A stretch of 36,019 nt of DNA from Acidithiobacillus sp. (GCA_028065135.1 JAPTWR010000108.1:1-36019), one strand, 5' to 3'. Shown: positions 23,492 to 30,842, counted from the first letter of the stretch. The notes: generated by a model from the letters alone, not told the origin. A program made the numbers and translations.

Positions 23492-23861
23492 GTGCAACAC
23501 CTCCACGGCGCATGAGGTTGCCAGAATCATCAACCTGAAAACTGGCACCGCACTGTTGATCCGATCGGACCGCAAGGTCCTGCGGCGCAATCTCGTGTCC
23601 GGGCTATGGCAGCAATTCAAGAAGATCAAAGAGGACGTCTCGATTGAGGCGTTCATTACGCATCGCATGAGCAAACCCGATGAACACTGGGTACCCCTCA
23701 AGCGCGGCATGATTCCTTCCTTTGATGCCATCAGCCGCATGGAAAGAGATGGTATTGCCGAAGCGACGGACGGGTGCGAACACATTGAGCCAGACGCCAC
23801 GTGCATTCACGGTTGTCCGGCATGGACAAGCGTGGCCCTGCAACATGGGATCTTCGGATAA
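23484..23861 (+). CDS. Unknown small protein, cysteine-bearing tail
   Basis: ATG 23484 lies within the end of the previous gene, with GAGGTGG upstream, so the two are coupled. The 125-residue product has a basic centre (TALLIRSDRKVLRRNLVSG) and a C-terminal cluster with three cysteines (GCEHIEPDATCIHGC) that could bind a metal. No family is recognised. Confidence 0.65.
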   Translation: MAKCNTSTAHEVARIINLKTGTALLIRSDRKVLRRNLVSGLWQQFKKIKEDVSIEAFITHRMSKPDEHWVPLKRGMIPSFDAISRMERDGIAEATDGCEHIEPDATCIHGCPAWTSVALQHGIFG

Positions 23862-23908
23862 ACAACAACACACTGCATGTAGCGCCAAGTCAATACAGGA
23901 GTATCACC

Positions 23909-24238
23909 ATGAGTTCAATGCCTTCCGTAACATTCACACCGGAGGATATATCTGCCGGACACATGTATACGTTTCATCACGACGGAGGCCACGGGTGGCT
24001 GGAAGTAAATCGCGCCGACCTGGTTGCGCTCCATATCGCGGACAAGATCACGTCATATTCTTATCAGAAAGGCGACAAAGTGTTTCTGGAAGAAGATTGC
24101 GATATGGCAGAGTTTCTTTATGCGTATGATGAACGATTCGGGTTCGGCGGTTTGATTGCCCCCCACAATCTCGCCAACTATGTTTATGACGGCGACGATT
24201 CTCCCATTCGTGGATATGCGTCTTACCAGCCTTCTTGA
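23909..24238 (+). CDS. Unknown small acidic protein
   Basis: ATG 23909 has CAGGAG seven bases upstream; the longer frame has no site. The 109-residue product contains MYTFHHDGGHGWLEVNRADL and an acidic middle, with a glycine-rich RFGFGGLIAPHNL segment. No family is recognised. A terminator-like hairpin follows 30 bases after the stop. Confidence 0.65.
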   Translation: MSSMPSVTFTPEDISAGHMYTFHHDGGHGWLEVNRADLVALHIADKITSYSYQKGDKVFLEEDCDMAEFLYAYDERFGFGGLIAPHNLANYVYDGDDSPIRGYASYQPS

Positions 24239-24268
24239 CTGGTCCTGAATATCCAATCCCGACAATCC

Positions 24269-24296
24269 AGCCACAGTCATTCGATTGTGGCTTTTG
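24269..24296 (+). terminator. Terminator-like hairpin before the GHKL gene
   Basis: AGCCACA (24269-24275) pairs with TGTGGCT (24286-24292) and is followed by TTTT. It ends only about ten bases before the AAGGAG of the next gene, so it may control that gene by read-through. Confidence 0.55.
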
Positions 24297-24316
24297 ATAT
24301 CCAGAAGGAGATCCAT

Positions 24317-25939
24317 ATGAACGCAGTCGTTAAAATCAACGTCAACGAAAAGACCCTGATCAGCCATTTGAAAATGGCCTTCGCCACCGGCACGACCTGG
24401 GTCACCGAGTTGCTGCAAAACGCCCGCCGGGCCGGCGCCACAAAGATTCATATTCTGCTGAACCCTGATCGGAAGGAAGTCACGATCGTTGACGACGGTC
24501 AGGGCATCGAGGACATGCAGCATCTGTTCTCGATCGCCGAGTCCGGCTGGGATGAACCCGTCCTCAGCGATGAAAAACCCTATGGCATGGGTTTTCTCAG
24601 TTGTCTGTTCGCATGCGAAAAAGTCCATATCATCAGCCAGAAACAACAGGCGAAGGTCGTCACCAAGGGGGCTCTCGCGTTTGATGATATCCATGTGGAA
24701 CAGCACCCCGGAGTGGAAGGCACATTCATCCGCATGGAAGGCGTTACCAACATGCCTTCAGCGCAGTTTATCCAGTCAGCCGTCAAAGGGTTTCCTGTTC
24801 CGGTCTATCTGAACTGGTCAACCACGCCGCTGGAAAACCTTCATGCGGTAGACGCCATGGATTGGGACGAAACAGAGATCGGACTGATCCATATCAGTCG
24901 TCTTGACTGCCGGTTCTACGATCCGGTGTTTTACCTGCAGGGTCTGCCGATCAACGCAGGCTTTCGTCATCAATATGCGGACGGTAATGTCATTGTTCAC
25001 CTGGATAGCACGAAATTTTTTGGCCGCCTGCCGGATCGCTCGTCAGTTATCGACCCGGAATCGACGGCAGTGGCCATCCGGTCTGCCATTACTCATCTTT
25101 ACGAGGGCAAGTTACACCAGAAAAAGACGGAAATGCTGGCGAATGGCCAGGCGCAAGAATTTGTTGCGCGCTATGGCGAAGTCTGCATGACTTACTGCAA
25201 AAAAATGCTCAATGATGTGCCATTCTTACCGGAAGCCGCGATCGGGGGAATGGTCTATGACCTCGACTGCAATGCAAACAACACGTCATTGTCCTTCCCT
25301 GCTAACCCGGTTAGCCAGGCATCGGTGGTGGAGAAAAAGGTCACGCTGTTTTCCGGCAACGATGGTGACTATGACACGGAAAACTTGGCGCACATGGCCC
25401 TTATCCAGGCTTATGACGGCATCATTGTGCGAGCGGACACTCTGGACAGTGAACATTGGGTCCATCCCTACGTTCACCACCTGAAGAGCGACATACGCAT
25501 TGCGCTTACCGAACCGCAAGCGCCATTCACCATTTATGGCCGATTTATCGATGGCTATGATGTTGTTCTGGGTGATGTGCTCACCTTGAGCGGATCCTTT
25601 GAACTCGGCGGTAGTCCCGTTGAAATGGAGCGCACTTGTGACGAAACCATATTCGACTCCAAGGATGAATGTTTTTATGTGCCCGCCGCGTCCAAGGGAT
25701 ATCGTGCTGTTGGTCAGGCATCCGATTATCTCGAAGATGATGTATATTATGAGGACGCCTTCGAAGAGGACGACAACCTGTTCGCGCGTCTGGTATCGGA
25801 AGCCCGCAACCCGGATCCAGCCAAGTTGCTTCAACAACTCCTACTGGACATTGGGTTGACCAGATATAGCTCACTCAATGAACAGACCTTCCAAGTGACC
25901 ATCGGCAAAGATGGCGCGGTAAAGGTGACACTTACCTAA
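24317..25939 (+). CDS. GHKL-superfamily (Hsp90/MutL-like) ATPase
   Basis: The 540-residue product starts at ATG 24317, six bases after AAGGAG. The ATP-binding Bergerat fold is clear: N-box ELLQNARRAGA (31-41, N35), G1 motif DDGQGIEDM (59-67), and G2 motif GMGFLSCLFAC (90-100). The following region resembles the transducer of Hsp90/MutL-type proteins, up to about residue 260. The C-terminal half (about 330-540) is acidic and unrecognised; it contains PVEMERTCDETIFDS and a strongly acidic loop EDDVYYEDAFEEDD. Standalone GHKL ATPases on elements occur in defence or chaperone-like systems, but no partner domain is recognised here. A strong terminator follows. Confidence 0.85.
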   Translation: MNAVVKINVNEKTLISHLKMAFATGTTWVTELLQNARRAGATKIHILLNPDRKEVTIVDDGQGIEDMQHLFSIAESGWDEPVLSDEKPYGMGFLSCLFACEKVHIISQKQQAKVVTKGALAFDDIHVEQHPGVEGTFIRMEGVTNMPSAQFIQSAVKGFPVPVYLNWSTTPLENLHAVDAMDWDETEIGLIHISRLDCRFYDPVFYLQGLPINAGFRHQYADGNVIVHLDSTKFFGRLPDRSSVIDPESTAVAIRSAITHLYEGKLHQKKTEMLANGQAQEFVARYGEVCMTYCKKMLNDVPFLPEAAIGGMVYDLDCNANNTSLSFPANPVSQASVVEKKVTLFSGNDGDYDTENLAHMALIQAYDGIIVRADTLDSEHWVHPYVHHLKSDIRIALTEPQAPFTIYGRFIDGYDVVLGDVLTLSGSFELGGSPVEMERTCDETIFDSKDECFYVPAASKGYRAVGQASDYLEDDVYYEDAFEEDDNLFARLVSEARNPDPAKLLQQLLLDIGLTRYSSLNEQTFQVTIGKDGAVKVTLT

Positions 25940-25942
25940 ACT

Positions 25943-25973
25943 ACCACGCCCCTTCATCGGGGCGTGGTTTTTC
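25943..25973 (+). terminator. Strong rho-independent terminator
   Basis: ACCACGCCCC (25943-25952) pairs perfectly with GGGGCGTGGT (25959-25968), followed by TTTTT. It ends the transcript of the GHKL gene. Confidence 0.9.
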
Positions 25974-26150
25974 TACCATGACTATTACCTATTCCATCGA
26001 ATAGGCAATCGCCATCGCATTCAAAACCGTACCAGCGGAATCTGGAATTCCCTTGCAACACAATCTCCTGCCGCTTCTGGCAGGCTTTACAGGCATGCGT
26101 TGATATATCTACGCCATGCTCATTATCGTTCAACACGTACGGAGATCATC

Positions 26151-26420
26151 ATGAATGACCAAGCACCAAAACTCGTCATCGTTATGGAGGGCGGGAGGAT
26201 AACCGCGCTTCTTTCCAATATGGCCATTGAAACCGCCGTCATTGATTACGACGTGGATGACGCTGACACTGAAGACCTCAAGTCTATTCCGCAAGGCCCC
26301 GTACTGCCTCCATCGGACGCCGTAGCGCACGTTGAAGTTTCGGAAACCACCTGCGCTAAAAGGCTCACGGAATTATTCAATGCCGCATCAGGCATAACCA
26401 TAAAAATGGAGAAGACATGA
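26151..26420 (+). CDS. Small MEGG-type protein of unknown function
   Basis: ATG 26151 follows GGAG by about six bases. The 89-residue product contains LVIVMEGGRITALLS and AVIDYDVDDADTEDL, the pattern of a common small plasmid and phage family of unknown function. The 33815-34090 product has a similar layout (IAIIVNEDGDIQGVS, then VVIVSYCDSD), so they may be related. The C-terminal half is an amphipathic helix. It overlaps the next gene by four bases (ATGA). Confidence 0.7.
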   Translation: MNDQAPKLVIVMEGGRITALLSNMAIETAVIDYDVDDADTEDLKSIPQGPVLPPSDAVAHVEVSETTCAKRLTELFNAASGITIKMEKT

Positions 26421-26842
26421 TCTACAGTCTGACCAAGAAAGCCCTCAATCAGTTCATCCATATCATCGAAATGGTTATCGCCTGGTCAACATTGGCGCTC
26501 ACGGCCGTCCTGATTGTTCATCTGATCGGCAACGTGTGGTCGATTGTCATGGCATGGACGGTCCCGTCTTCCGCCATTGATGTCCGGGGCGTCATTTCCG
26601 AAGCCTTCGACATTATGATCATGCTGGAAATCGCCCAGATATTCATTCGCCTCGAAGACAAACAGCGACTGAATGTGGCGCTCATTCTCGATACGGCCAT
26701 TCTGTTCGCCGTCCGCGAAAGCATTCTGGCGCTGTACAGCCATCTGCAATATTCCACGTCCGCCGAGATATCGGCGGTGGTGTTCGTGACCCTGCGTATC
26801 GCGTATTCGTTCAAGAAGACCACGAAACATCCCGACGCATAG
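26417..26842 (+). CDS. PsiE-like four-helix membrane protein
   Basis: The 141-residue product, starting within an ATGA overlap, has four hydrophobic helices (about residues 15-45, 60-78, 82-105 and 108-132). The order and the EAFDIMIMLEIAQIFIRL and LNVALILDTAILFAVRES segments resemble the PsiE (phosphate-starvation-inducible) family of small inner-membrane proteins. The biochemical role of PsiE is unknown. Assignment is by eye and moderate. Confidence 0.6.
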   Translation: MIYSLTKKALNQFIHIIEMVIAWSTLALTAVLIVHLIGNVWSIVMAWTVPSSAIDVRGVISEAFDIMIMLEIAQIFIRLEDKQRLNVALILDTAILFAVRESILALYSHLQYSTSAEISAVVFVTLRIAYSFKKTTKHPDA

Positions 26843-26881
26843 GGGTCGTAATGTTTAATGCAATTTAAAGGAGCAACAACC

Positions 26882-27391
26882 ATGATTGACGAAGTAAAAA
26901 GCAAAATCATTGCCGCGCTGGAGCAGGCAGACATCCATTTCAAAGAGGAGTGGGATCAGGCCGAAGACGCGCCGCGTGAATTCGATCCTCTGGATTACCT
27001 GAACGATTTCCATGCAACCGCTATCGGTGTAACCGGTGATTACAGTGACGAACTGGATAGCAGCATGTCCAGCTTTACGGTTCTTCTGGACGATCGCTTT
27101 CTGGCCGACTTCCAACTGAACTTGCCGCAATATTGTGATGACGAGTCAGACGCGCGGCTTGGAATGACCATTACCGATCTCGGTGAAGACCCCGACGCGG
27201 CTTTACAAGCGGCACGCACGGCTTTCAGCGAGGAAGTCTCTCGCATAGCGGCAGATGCGGTATGGCGCGTATTCCATTGTACGGCCGTACAAAATCTGGA
27301 CAAGCCTGAAGCATTGGCCTTTTATGAAGAGCTGGCCAGGAAGATGCACGCTGGTATCGACCAGAAAATCCAGGAACTCAAGAACAGCTAA
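26882..27391 (+). CDS. Acidic protein, paralogue of the 19725 product
   Basis: ATG 26882 lies nine bases after AAAGGAG. The 169-residue product is acidic and helical at both ends. Its N-terminus (IDEVKSKIIAAL and EFDPLDYL) and the DLGEDPDAALQAARTAF helix correspond to parts of the 19725-20198 protein. Function is unknown; very acidic small proteins in mobile elements sometimes mimic DNA, but no evidence for that is seen beyond charge. Confidence 0.7.
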   Translation: MIDEVKSKIIAALEQADIHFKEEWDQAEDAPREFDPLDYLNDFHATAIGVTGDYSDELDSSMSSFTVLLDDRFLADFQLNLPQYCDDESDARLGMTITDLGEDPDAALQAARTAFSEEVSRIAADAVWRVFHCTAVQNLDKPEALAFYEELARKMHAGIDQKIQELKNS

Positions 27392-27450
27392 TATTACACC
27401 ATTGCCCGGCCGCCGAGTATGTGGTGGCCGTTGCTATGCCAGGAGGCATC

Positions 27451-28215
27451 ATGATACGCAATACCTCGCTCGCGGCGTTCCCTGGTTTTTCTTTTGCAGG
27501 TTCAGCACAGCGCGTGTTTGCACTGTCGGACGGCACTGAAGAACTGCAGATATGCCCGCAAAACTACGGCATCCTGGACGAACAGGTCGTCAATGACCTG
27601 CAGGCCATCGGCTTCACCAAAATGCGCCCACATGCCAACGTCCGCCTGGATTGGGGTGGGCCAAGAATAGTCGACGCATCCACGCCATGGTCGGTTTCTA
27701 AACCGTACTTTCAAAAGCTGGCCGTTCTTTCCCACACTATGGGGGCTACGGCATACAGCCTCCACGCCGGACGCACTGCCGACAATGGCGGCTGTTCCCT
27801 TGGCACCATGCTTGACAACGTGGCTCGCGTGCGGGACACGCTGGGTATCCCCGTCGCTGTCGAAGGTCTGTACCCAGCCAAAGGCCATCCTTTTCTCATG
27901 GCGACGTGGGAAGAATATGAAGCCGTTCTACGGGACGGTGAAACGCCATTGGCCATCGATCTCAGCCACCTCAATATTCTCACGCGGCGCCTTGGCGCCC
28001 GTGATGATCTGGTGGCGGAATTGCTCGCCTACCCGCTCACGCTGGAGGTCCACATTTCCGGCAACGATGGTCGCGCGGACAGCCACGCACTATGTACTGG
28101 GCAGGAGTTTTGGTGGCCTCTCATGGAACACATCCATCCAAACGCCGCGGTTTTTGACGAAGGCACACGTTCTACGCCTGAACGGGAAAAGCGATCCGCG
28201 ACAAAAGTTCACTGA
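27451..28215 (+). CDS. Endonuclease IV / xylose isomerase-like TIM-barrel protein
   Basis: ATG 27451 follows AGGAGG. The 254-residue product shows the metal-ligand pattern of the AP endonuclease family 2/xylose isomerase-like barrels: H105 in YSLHAGR, E138 in VAVEGLYP, D170 and H173 in AIDLSHLNI, H201 in LEVHISGND, D210 and H212 in RADSH, and E237 in VFDEGTRS. Only the first histidine of endonuclease IV is not placed. With this site a DNA-repair endonuclease or a sugar isomerase/epimerase is possible; the DUF692-like barrels are another alternative. Among DNA-metabolism genes a repair role is attractive but unproven. Confidence 0.7.
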   Translation: MIRNTSLAAFPGFSFAGSAQRVFALSDGTEELQICPQNYGILDEQVVNDLQAIGFTKMRPHANVRLDWGGPRIVDASTPWSVSKPYFQKLAVLSHTMGATAYSLHAGRTADNGGCSLGTMLDNVARVRDTLGIPVAVEGLYPAKGHPFLMATWEEYEAVLRDGETPLAIDLSHLNILTRRLGARDDLVAELLAYPLTLEVHISGNDGRADSHALCTGQEFWWPLMEHIHPNAAVFDEGTRSTPEREKRSATKVH

Positions 28216-28345
28216 GCGTCCAAAGATTGGTAAACACGCCATGGCTCACACACCCATGGCATCCATAAGTTCGTGTTACCTATCCATGGATGCACGCCTC
28301 ACTATCCGCAAGGTCCGTATTTAACGGCCATACCAAGGAGTCCAT

Positions 28346-28495
28346 ATGAACATCAGTACACTTAGCAGCGAACATTACGCCGCTGTCGATGCGCTCATGG
28401 AAATCAAAGCGCACACCCAAAAGGCCATTGACAGAGCACGTGCAACGATTTTTTCATTGACGTGCATGGTTTTTTCGAAGCCAACCCGGCCATAA
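28346..28495 (+). CDS. 5-prime part of a frameshifted gene
   Basis: ATG 28346 has AAGGAG seven bases upstream. The frame is 49 codons and stops at TAA 28493-28495. The first 36 residues (MNISTLSSEHYAAVDALMEI onward, to RARATIF) are a sensible helical start, whereas the remainder is basic and unconvincing. At the run of six T (28449-28454) a minus-one shift enters the frame of the next entry and gives one protein of about 205 residues. The short frame alone is probably not a real product. Confidence 0.45.
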   Translation: MNISTLSSEHYAAVDALMEIKAHTQKAIDRARATIFSLTCMVFSKPTRP

Positions 28496-28962
28496 ACCAA
28501 ATTAGAGTGCAGATCGATGCCGAAGGCGGCATCGGTGACGAAGGCCAGGCGTACACATCATTTTCGCTTGGCCAAATTGAAATGGATGTCGAGCCCGACG
28601 TCTTTCAATCGAATATTTATGGCTTCAATGATGTGGAGTATTCTGAATCCGGGCAAATCAAGCTCAAAGAAGTAGACCACCCTGATTATCCACTGGCAAA
28701 TGATGCACTGGTTGAAGCCATGGTACAGATAATGGACAACTATGACGGGGACTACGATTGGATCATCAACTACTTGCCCTACGCCGTCGGCGATCCTGAA
28801 GGCCGCAATGTCGACTTCACCGTAGATCGTGCGCAAGTGAATGCGGTGGCAGACGTTCTGCTCCACCGCATCACTGATGATAGCGGCCGTCCACTCCACC
28901 GGACACAGCAGCAGATTCTGGATGCTCAGGACGCGGTGATTGGCTGGTTAGCGTATAGCTAA
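28462..28962 (+). CDS. Unknown acidic protein, 3-prime part of a frameshifted gene
   Basis: The second frame (169 residues counted from the shift point at 28453; 166 from GTG 28462) is acidic with an elongated mixed structure (FFEANPAINQIRVQIDAEGG, YTSFSLGQIEMDVEPDVF, HPDYPLANDALVEAMVQIM) and is clearly coding. It has no good start or ribosome binding site of its own; GTG 28462 lies in the middle of a sensible protein segment (NDFFIDVHGFFEA). It therefore probably continues the 28346 gene through a minus-one shift at ATTTTTT, or through one missing T. The joined protein is unrecognised. Confidence 0.6.
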   Translation: MHGFFEANPAINQIRVQIDAEGGIGDEGQAYTSFSLGQIEMDVEPDVFQSNIYGFNDVEYSESGQIKLKEVDHPDYPLANDALVEAMVQIMDNYDGDYDWIINYLPYAVGDPEGRNVDFTVDRAQVNAVADVLLHRITDDSGRPLHRTQQQILDAQDAVIGWLAYS

Positions 28963-29029
28963 GGACCCATTCGGCACTCCCAAGAGCGCCCACGATAGAT
29001 GGATGGCTTGGTTCTGTCATCCTCACTTC

Positions 29030-29085
29030 GGCCCGCATATCAGCGGGCCTTTCCTGAAGGCGTGCTCATGTTTTCAGGAAAGGCC
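29030..29085 (+). promoter_or_regulatory. Two overlapping hairpins after the frameshifted gene
   Basis: GGCCCGC (29030-29036) pairs with GCGGGCC (29043-29049), followed by TTTCC, a terminator-like stem. A second, 13-bp perfect stem, GGCCTTTCCTGAA (29046-29058) with TTCAGGAAAGGCC (29073-29085), shares its arm. The TTTCCTGA core of the second stem is also found at 15031-15072. The rest of the gap 28963-29150 shows no gene. Confidence 0.55.
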
Positions 29086-29150
29086 GAGCACAGACCCACA
29101 TTAAGCAGTAAAAATACACGTTTTTGCAGCACTGATGTCCACCGACGAAA

Positions 29151-29321
29151 GGTATGATGGAATCTGTTGAAAAGGAGATGGCAACAGTCCGCATCTCCAG
29201 TAAGCGATATCATCGTCCTCTCTAACCCGGCTCGAGGCGGACGTTCTCACAGGCACAGGCCACACTCCGCGCAAGAGCCGATTCCACAGGCGCGGGACCG
29301 ATCCGAAATCTTCGGGGCGGG
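29151..29321 (+). repeat. Long noncoding direct repeat, copy 2 (upstream of the lipoprotein gene)
   Basis: Ungapped match to 9253-9423, with the last 102 bases (29220-29321) identical. It starts at GGTATGAT (29151-29158). In this copy GGAGATG can pair with CATCTCC in the variable part, giving a seven-bp stem. The gap 29322-29567 that follows holds further hairpins and no supported gene. Confidence 0.85.
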
Positions 29322-29347
29322 TAGCCTGGAATCCTTTTGCCTGACTC

Positions 29348-29366
29348 CGGGATCAATTTGGTCCCG
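29348..29366. repeat. Palindrome related to 7482-7498
   Basis: CGGGATCAA (29348-29356) and TTGGTCCCG (29358-29366) around one T form a nine-pair dyad with one G-T pair. It matches the 7482 palindrome at all but two of 17 core positions and lies just after repeat copy 2. Confidence 0.55.
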
Positions 29367-29409
29367 AAACGCCCCGCGCGACCCCCGATTTTTCATGTCC
29401 ACCAACCAC

Positions 29410-29450
29410 GGAATACCGAAACGCTTGCCTCGCGAGCGCTCCGGTATTCC
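29410..29450 (+). other. Large hairpin between repeat copy 2 and the lipoprotein gene
   Basis: GGAATACCG (29410-29418) pairs perfectly with CGGTATTCC (29442-29450), and CGCT with AGCG inside it extend the structure. It is not followed by a U tract. It may belong to the same leader RNA as the repeat upstream. Confidence 0.45.
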
Positions 29451-29506
29451 CTACCTTTGTGGTTTATCAAAGGCGACCACCGGCAGCGTCATTACCGGGA
29501 TTATTC

Positions 29507-29527
29507 AGCCAAGCTCGTTGGCTTTTC
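29507..29527 (+). terminator. Short terminator-like hairpin
   Basis: AGCCAA (29507-29512) pairs with TTGGCT (29518-29523), followed by TTT. It lies 45 bases before the lipoprotein start, so with the hairpins before it the leader of this gene is strongly structured. Confidence 0.45.
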
Positions 29528-29567
29528 ACGGCACCATTTTTGTGCCCTTTCATAATGGAGAACTCCC

Positions 29568-30023
29568 ATGAAATATCGGATCATAGTCGTTGCTATGGCT
29601 ATTTGTGGTATCGCTCTTGGCGGTTGTGCTACAACCCCCTTAAGCTATCAACGCTACGCCAGCACGGAAAATTTGCAGGCGCAATCTCTGGCAGAGGGTA
29701 CGGTTATCCGTTGCCAACCCATCCATGTGTCTAATACACAAGCCCAAGCCGCTCATGGCACCTTGGGTGCTGTGGTTGGCGGCGCCGCTGGCTATGCCAT
29801 CGGCGGCAACGCCATTGGCGCCATCGCTGGTGTCCTTGGCGGTGCGATTCTTGGAAACACCCTTACCTCTGGCCACGTCAATGGAACCGAGGTGATGGTC
29901 AAGCTGACAGATGGCCAGCTGATGGGCGTGCCTGAAGTGGGCAACCCCGGCCTCCATCCAGGAGAACAGGTCGCCATTTTGAGTGGCAATGATGGAAGAA
30001 CGCGCGCAGTGCCGCTTCATTAA
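29568..30023 (+). CDS. Glycine-zipper outer-membrane lipoprotein (SlyB/17-kDa antigen type)
   Basis: ATG 29568 follows TGGAGA. The 151-residue product has a lipoprotein signal with lipobox LGGC (17-20, lipidated C20). A glycine-zipper segment (about residues 64-100, for example GAVVGGAAGYAIGG and GVLGGAILGN) is typical of SlyB and the Rickettsia 17-kDa surface antigen family. The last part (VMVKLTDGQLMGV and LHPGEQVAILSG) is a small beta domain. Its leader carries the second copy of the 171-bp repeat. An element-borne lipoprotein of this type could affect envelope stability or surface exclusion, which is inference. Confidence 0.85.
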   Translation: MKYRIIVVAMAICGIALGGCATTPLSYQRYASTENLQAQSLAEGTVIRCQPIHVSNTQAQAAHGTLGAVVGGAAGYAIGGNAIGAIAGVLGGAILGNTLTSGHVNGTEVMVKLTDGQLMGVPEVGNPGLHPGEQVAILSGNDGRTRAVPLH

Positions 30024-30067
30024 ACACTGAACAGGGTCACCGGCAACCACAATGCCGGGTTCTAACT

Positions 30068-30133
30068 GCCTCCATTCCGGAGGCTTTCCCTCTCGGGGCA
30101 CACCACCCCGAAAGGGCATGGTGTGCCTCTTTT
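30068..30133 (+). terminator. Chain of three hairpins ending in a terminator
   Basis: GCCTCC/GGAGGC (30068-30073, 30079-30084) is followed by TTTCCC. CGGGG (30094-30098) can pair with CCCCG (30106-30110). GGCACACCA (30097-30105) can pair instead with TGGTGTGCC (30119-30127), followed by TCTTTT. The second and third stems exclude each other. The last hairpin ends about ten bases before the AAGGAG of the next gene. Confidence 0.55.
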
Positions 30134-30149
30134 CATTAAGGAGAATACC

Positions 30150-30380
30150 ATGTCTGCACGTAGCGAATTCACCAAGCGTATCGAAGGCCTTTCCACTGTC
30201 GGTATCCATATGGTTATCGACCAACTGAAGGACCAATGGTCAAACGACAACTCCATGAACGGCGCCGTGCGCCGTTTCATTGAAATCTGCGAAGCGGAAA
30301 TCGAGGCTCGTTACGAGCTGATTACGCTTCCTTCGGAAGTGGCCAAGCGCCGCGCTGCCATTCATGAGGTGACGGTATGA
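30150..30380 (+). CDS. Unknown small helical protein
   Basis: ATG 30150 follows AAGGAG. The 76-residue product is helical with balanced charge (SARSEFTKRIEGLSTVGIHM, then RRFIEICEAEIEARYELI). No family is recognised. Its stop overlaps the start of a 26-residue membrane peptide (ATGA), so the two are coupled. Confidence 0.65.
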   Translation: MSARSEFTKRIEGLSTVGIHMVIDQLKDQWSNDNSMNGAVRRFIEICEAEIEARYELITLPSEVAKRRAAIHEVTV

Positions 30381-30457
30381 TTGCCATCATTTTCTTTGGC
30401 TGCTGTATTGGTGGCTATCTCATCAGCCGCCCCATCGTCCGCTTTATCGGCGTCTAA
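30377..30457 (+). CDS. 26-residue membrane microprotein
   Basis: The frame from ATG 30377 to TAA 30457 encodes a single hydrophobic helix (MIAIIFFGCCIGGYLISRPI and then VRFIGV). It starts in an ATGA overlap with the previous gene, which supports translation by coupling. Such tiny membrane proteins are easily missed; function unknown. Confidence 0.5.
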   Translation: MIAIIFFGCCIGGYLISRPIVRFIGV

Positions 30458-30462
30458 GATCA

Positions 30463-30480
30463 GCGGCCCATCTGGGCCGC
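30463..30480 (+). terminator. Strong hairpin without a U tract
   Basis: GCGGCCC (30463-30469) pairs with GGGCCGC (30474-30480) around ATCT, followed by TTCATCC. The stem is stable, but the U tract is poor, so it may protect an mRNA end or limit read-through. Confidence 0.45.
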
Positions 30481-30506
30481 TTCATCCATTTTCAAGGAGA
30501 AATACA

Positions 30507-30842
30507 ATGAACATCATTTCACGCGACATCGTCTTGACCATCCTTCTGATGGTCTGCCTGATGGGATTGTCCATGGCGACCGCACATGCTGGCACCATGT
30601 CCATTTGTCAGGCGGAAGGTGTTCTCCACGGCCCACAGGCCGCAAGCGCCTGCCGCACCAACCTGCGCATCTATCACGCGCGCCAGGTTATCCACACTTG
30701 CCGTACCAAAGTGATGGAAGCCGAACACCAGGTCTATGGGCAGACCCAATTTCACCCGGTCAAACTGCCCAAGGACTGTGAAGCTTTCACGCTGATGTCC
30801 AGCATGTCGACTGTCAATTATGTCTCAGTTCCCTCACGGTAA
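30507..30842 (+). CDS. Small exported protein with four cysteines
   Basis: ATG 30507 is seven bases after AAGGAG. The 111-residue product has a signal peptide (hydrophobic core ILLMVCLMGLSMATAHA, probable cut after A26 or nearby) and a mature part of about 85 residues with four cysteines (in SICQAEG, SACRTN, HTCRTK and KDCEAF), likely forming two disulfide bonds in the periplasm. It has no recognised family. Exported small proteins on conjugative elements may serve pilus assembly or exclusion. Confidence 0.65.
   Translation: MNIISRDIVLTILLMVCLMGLSMATAHAGTMSICQAEGVLHGPQAASACRTNLRIYHARQVIHTCRTKVMEAEHQVYGQTQFHPVKLPKDCEAFTLMSSMSTVNYVSVPSR

Noticed and set aside
29167..29571. 134-codon frame across repeat copy 2
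   Set aside because: The shared peptide comes only from the repeated DNA; after the identical block the two frames diverge, and neither has a start signal.
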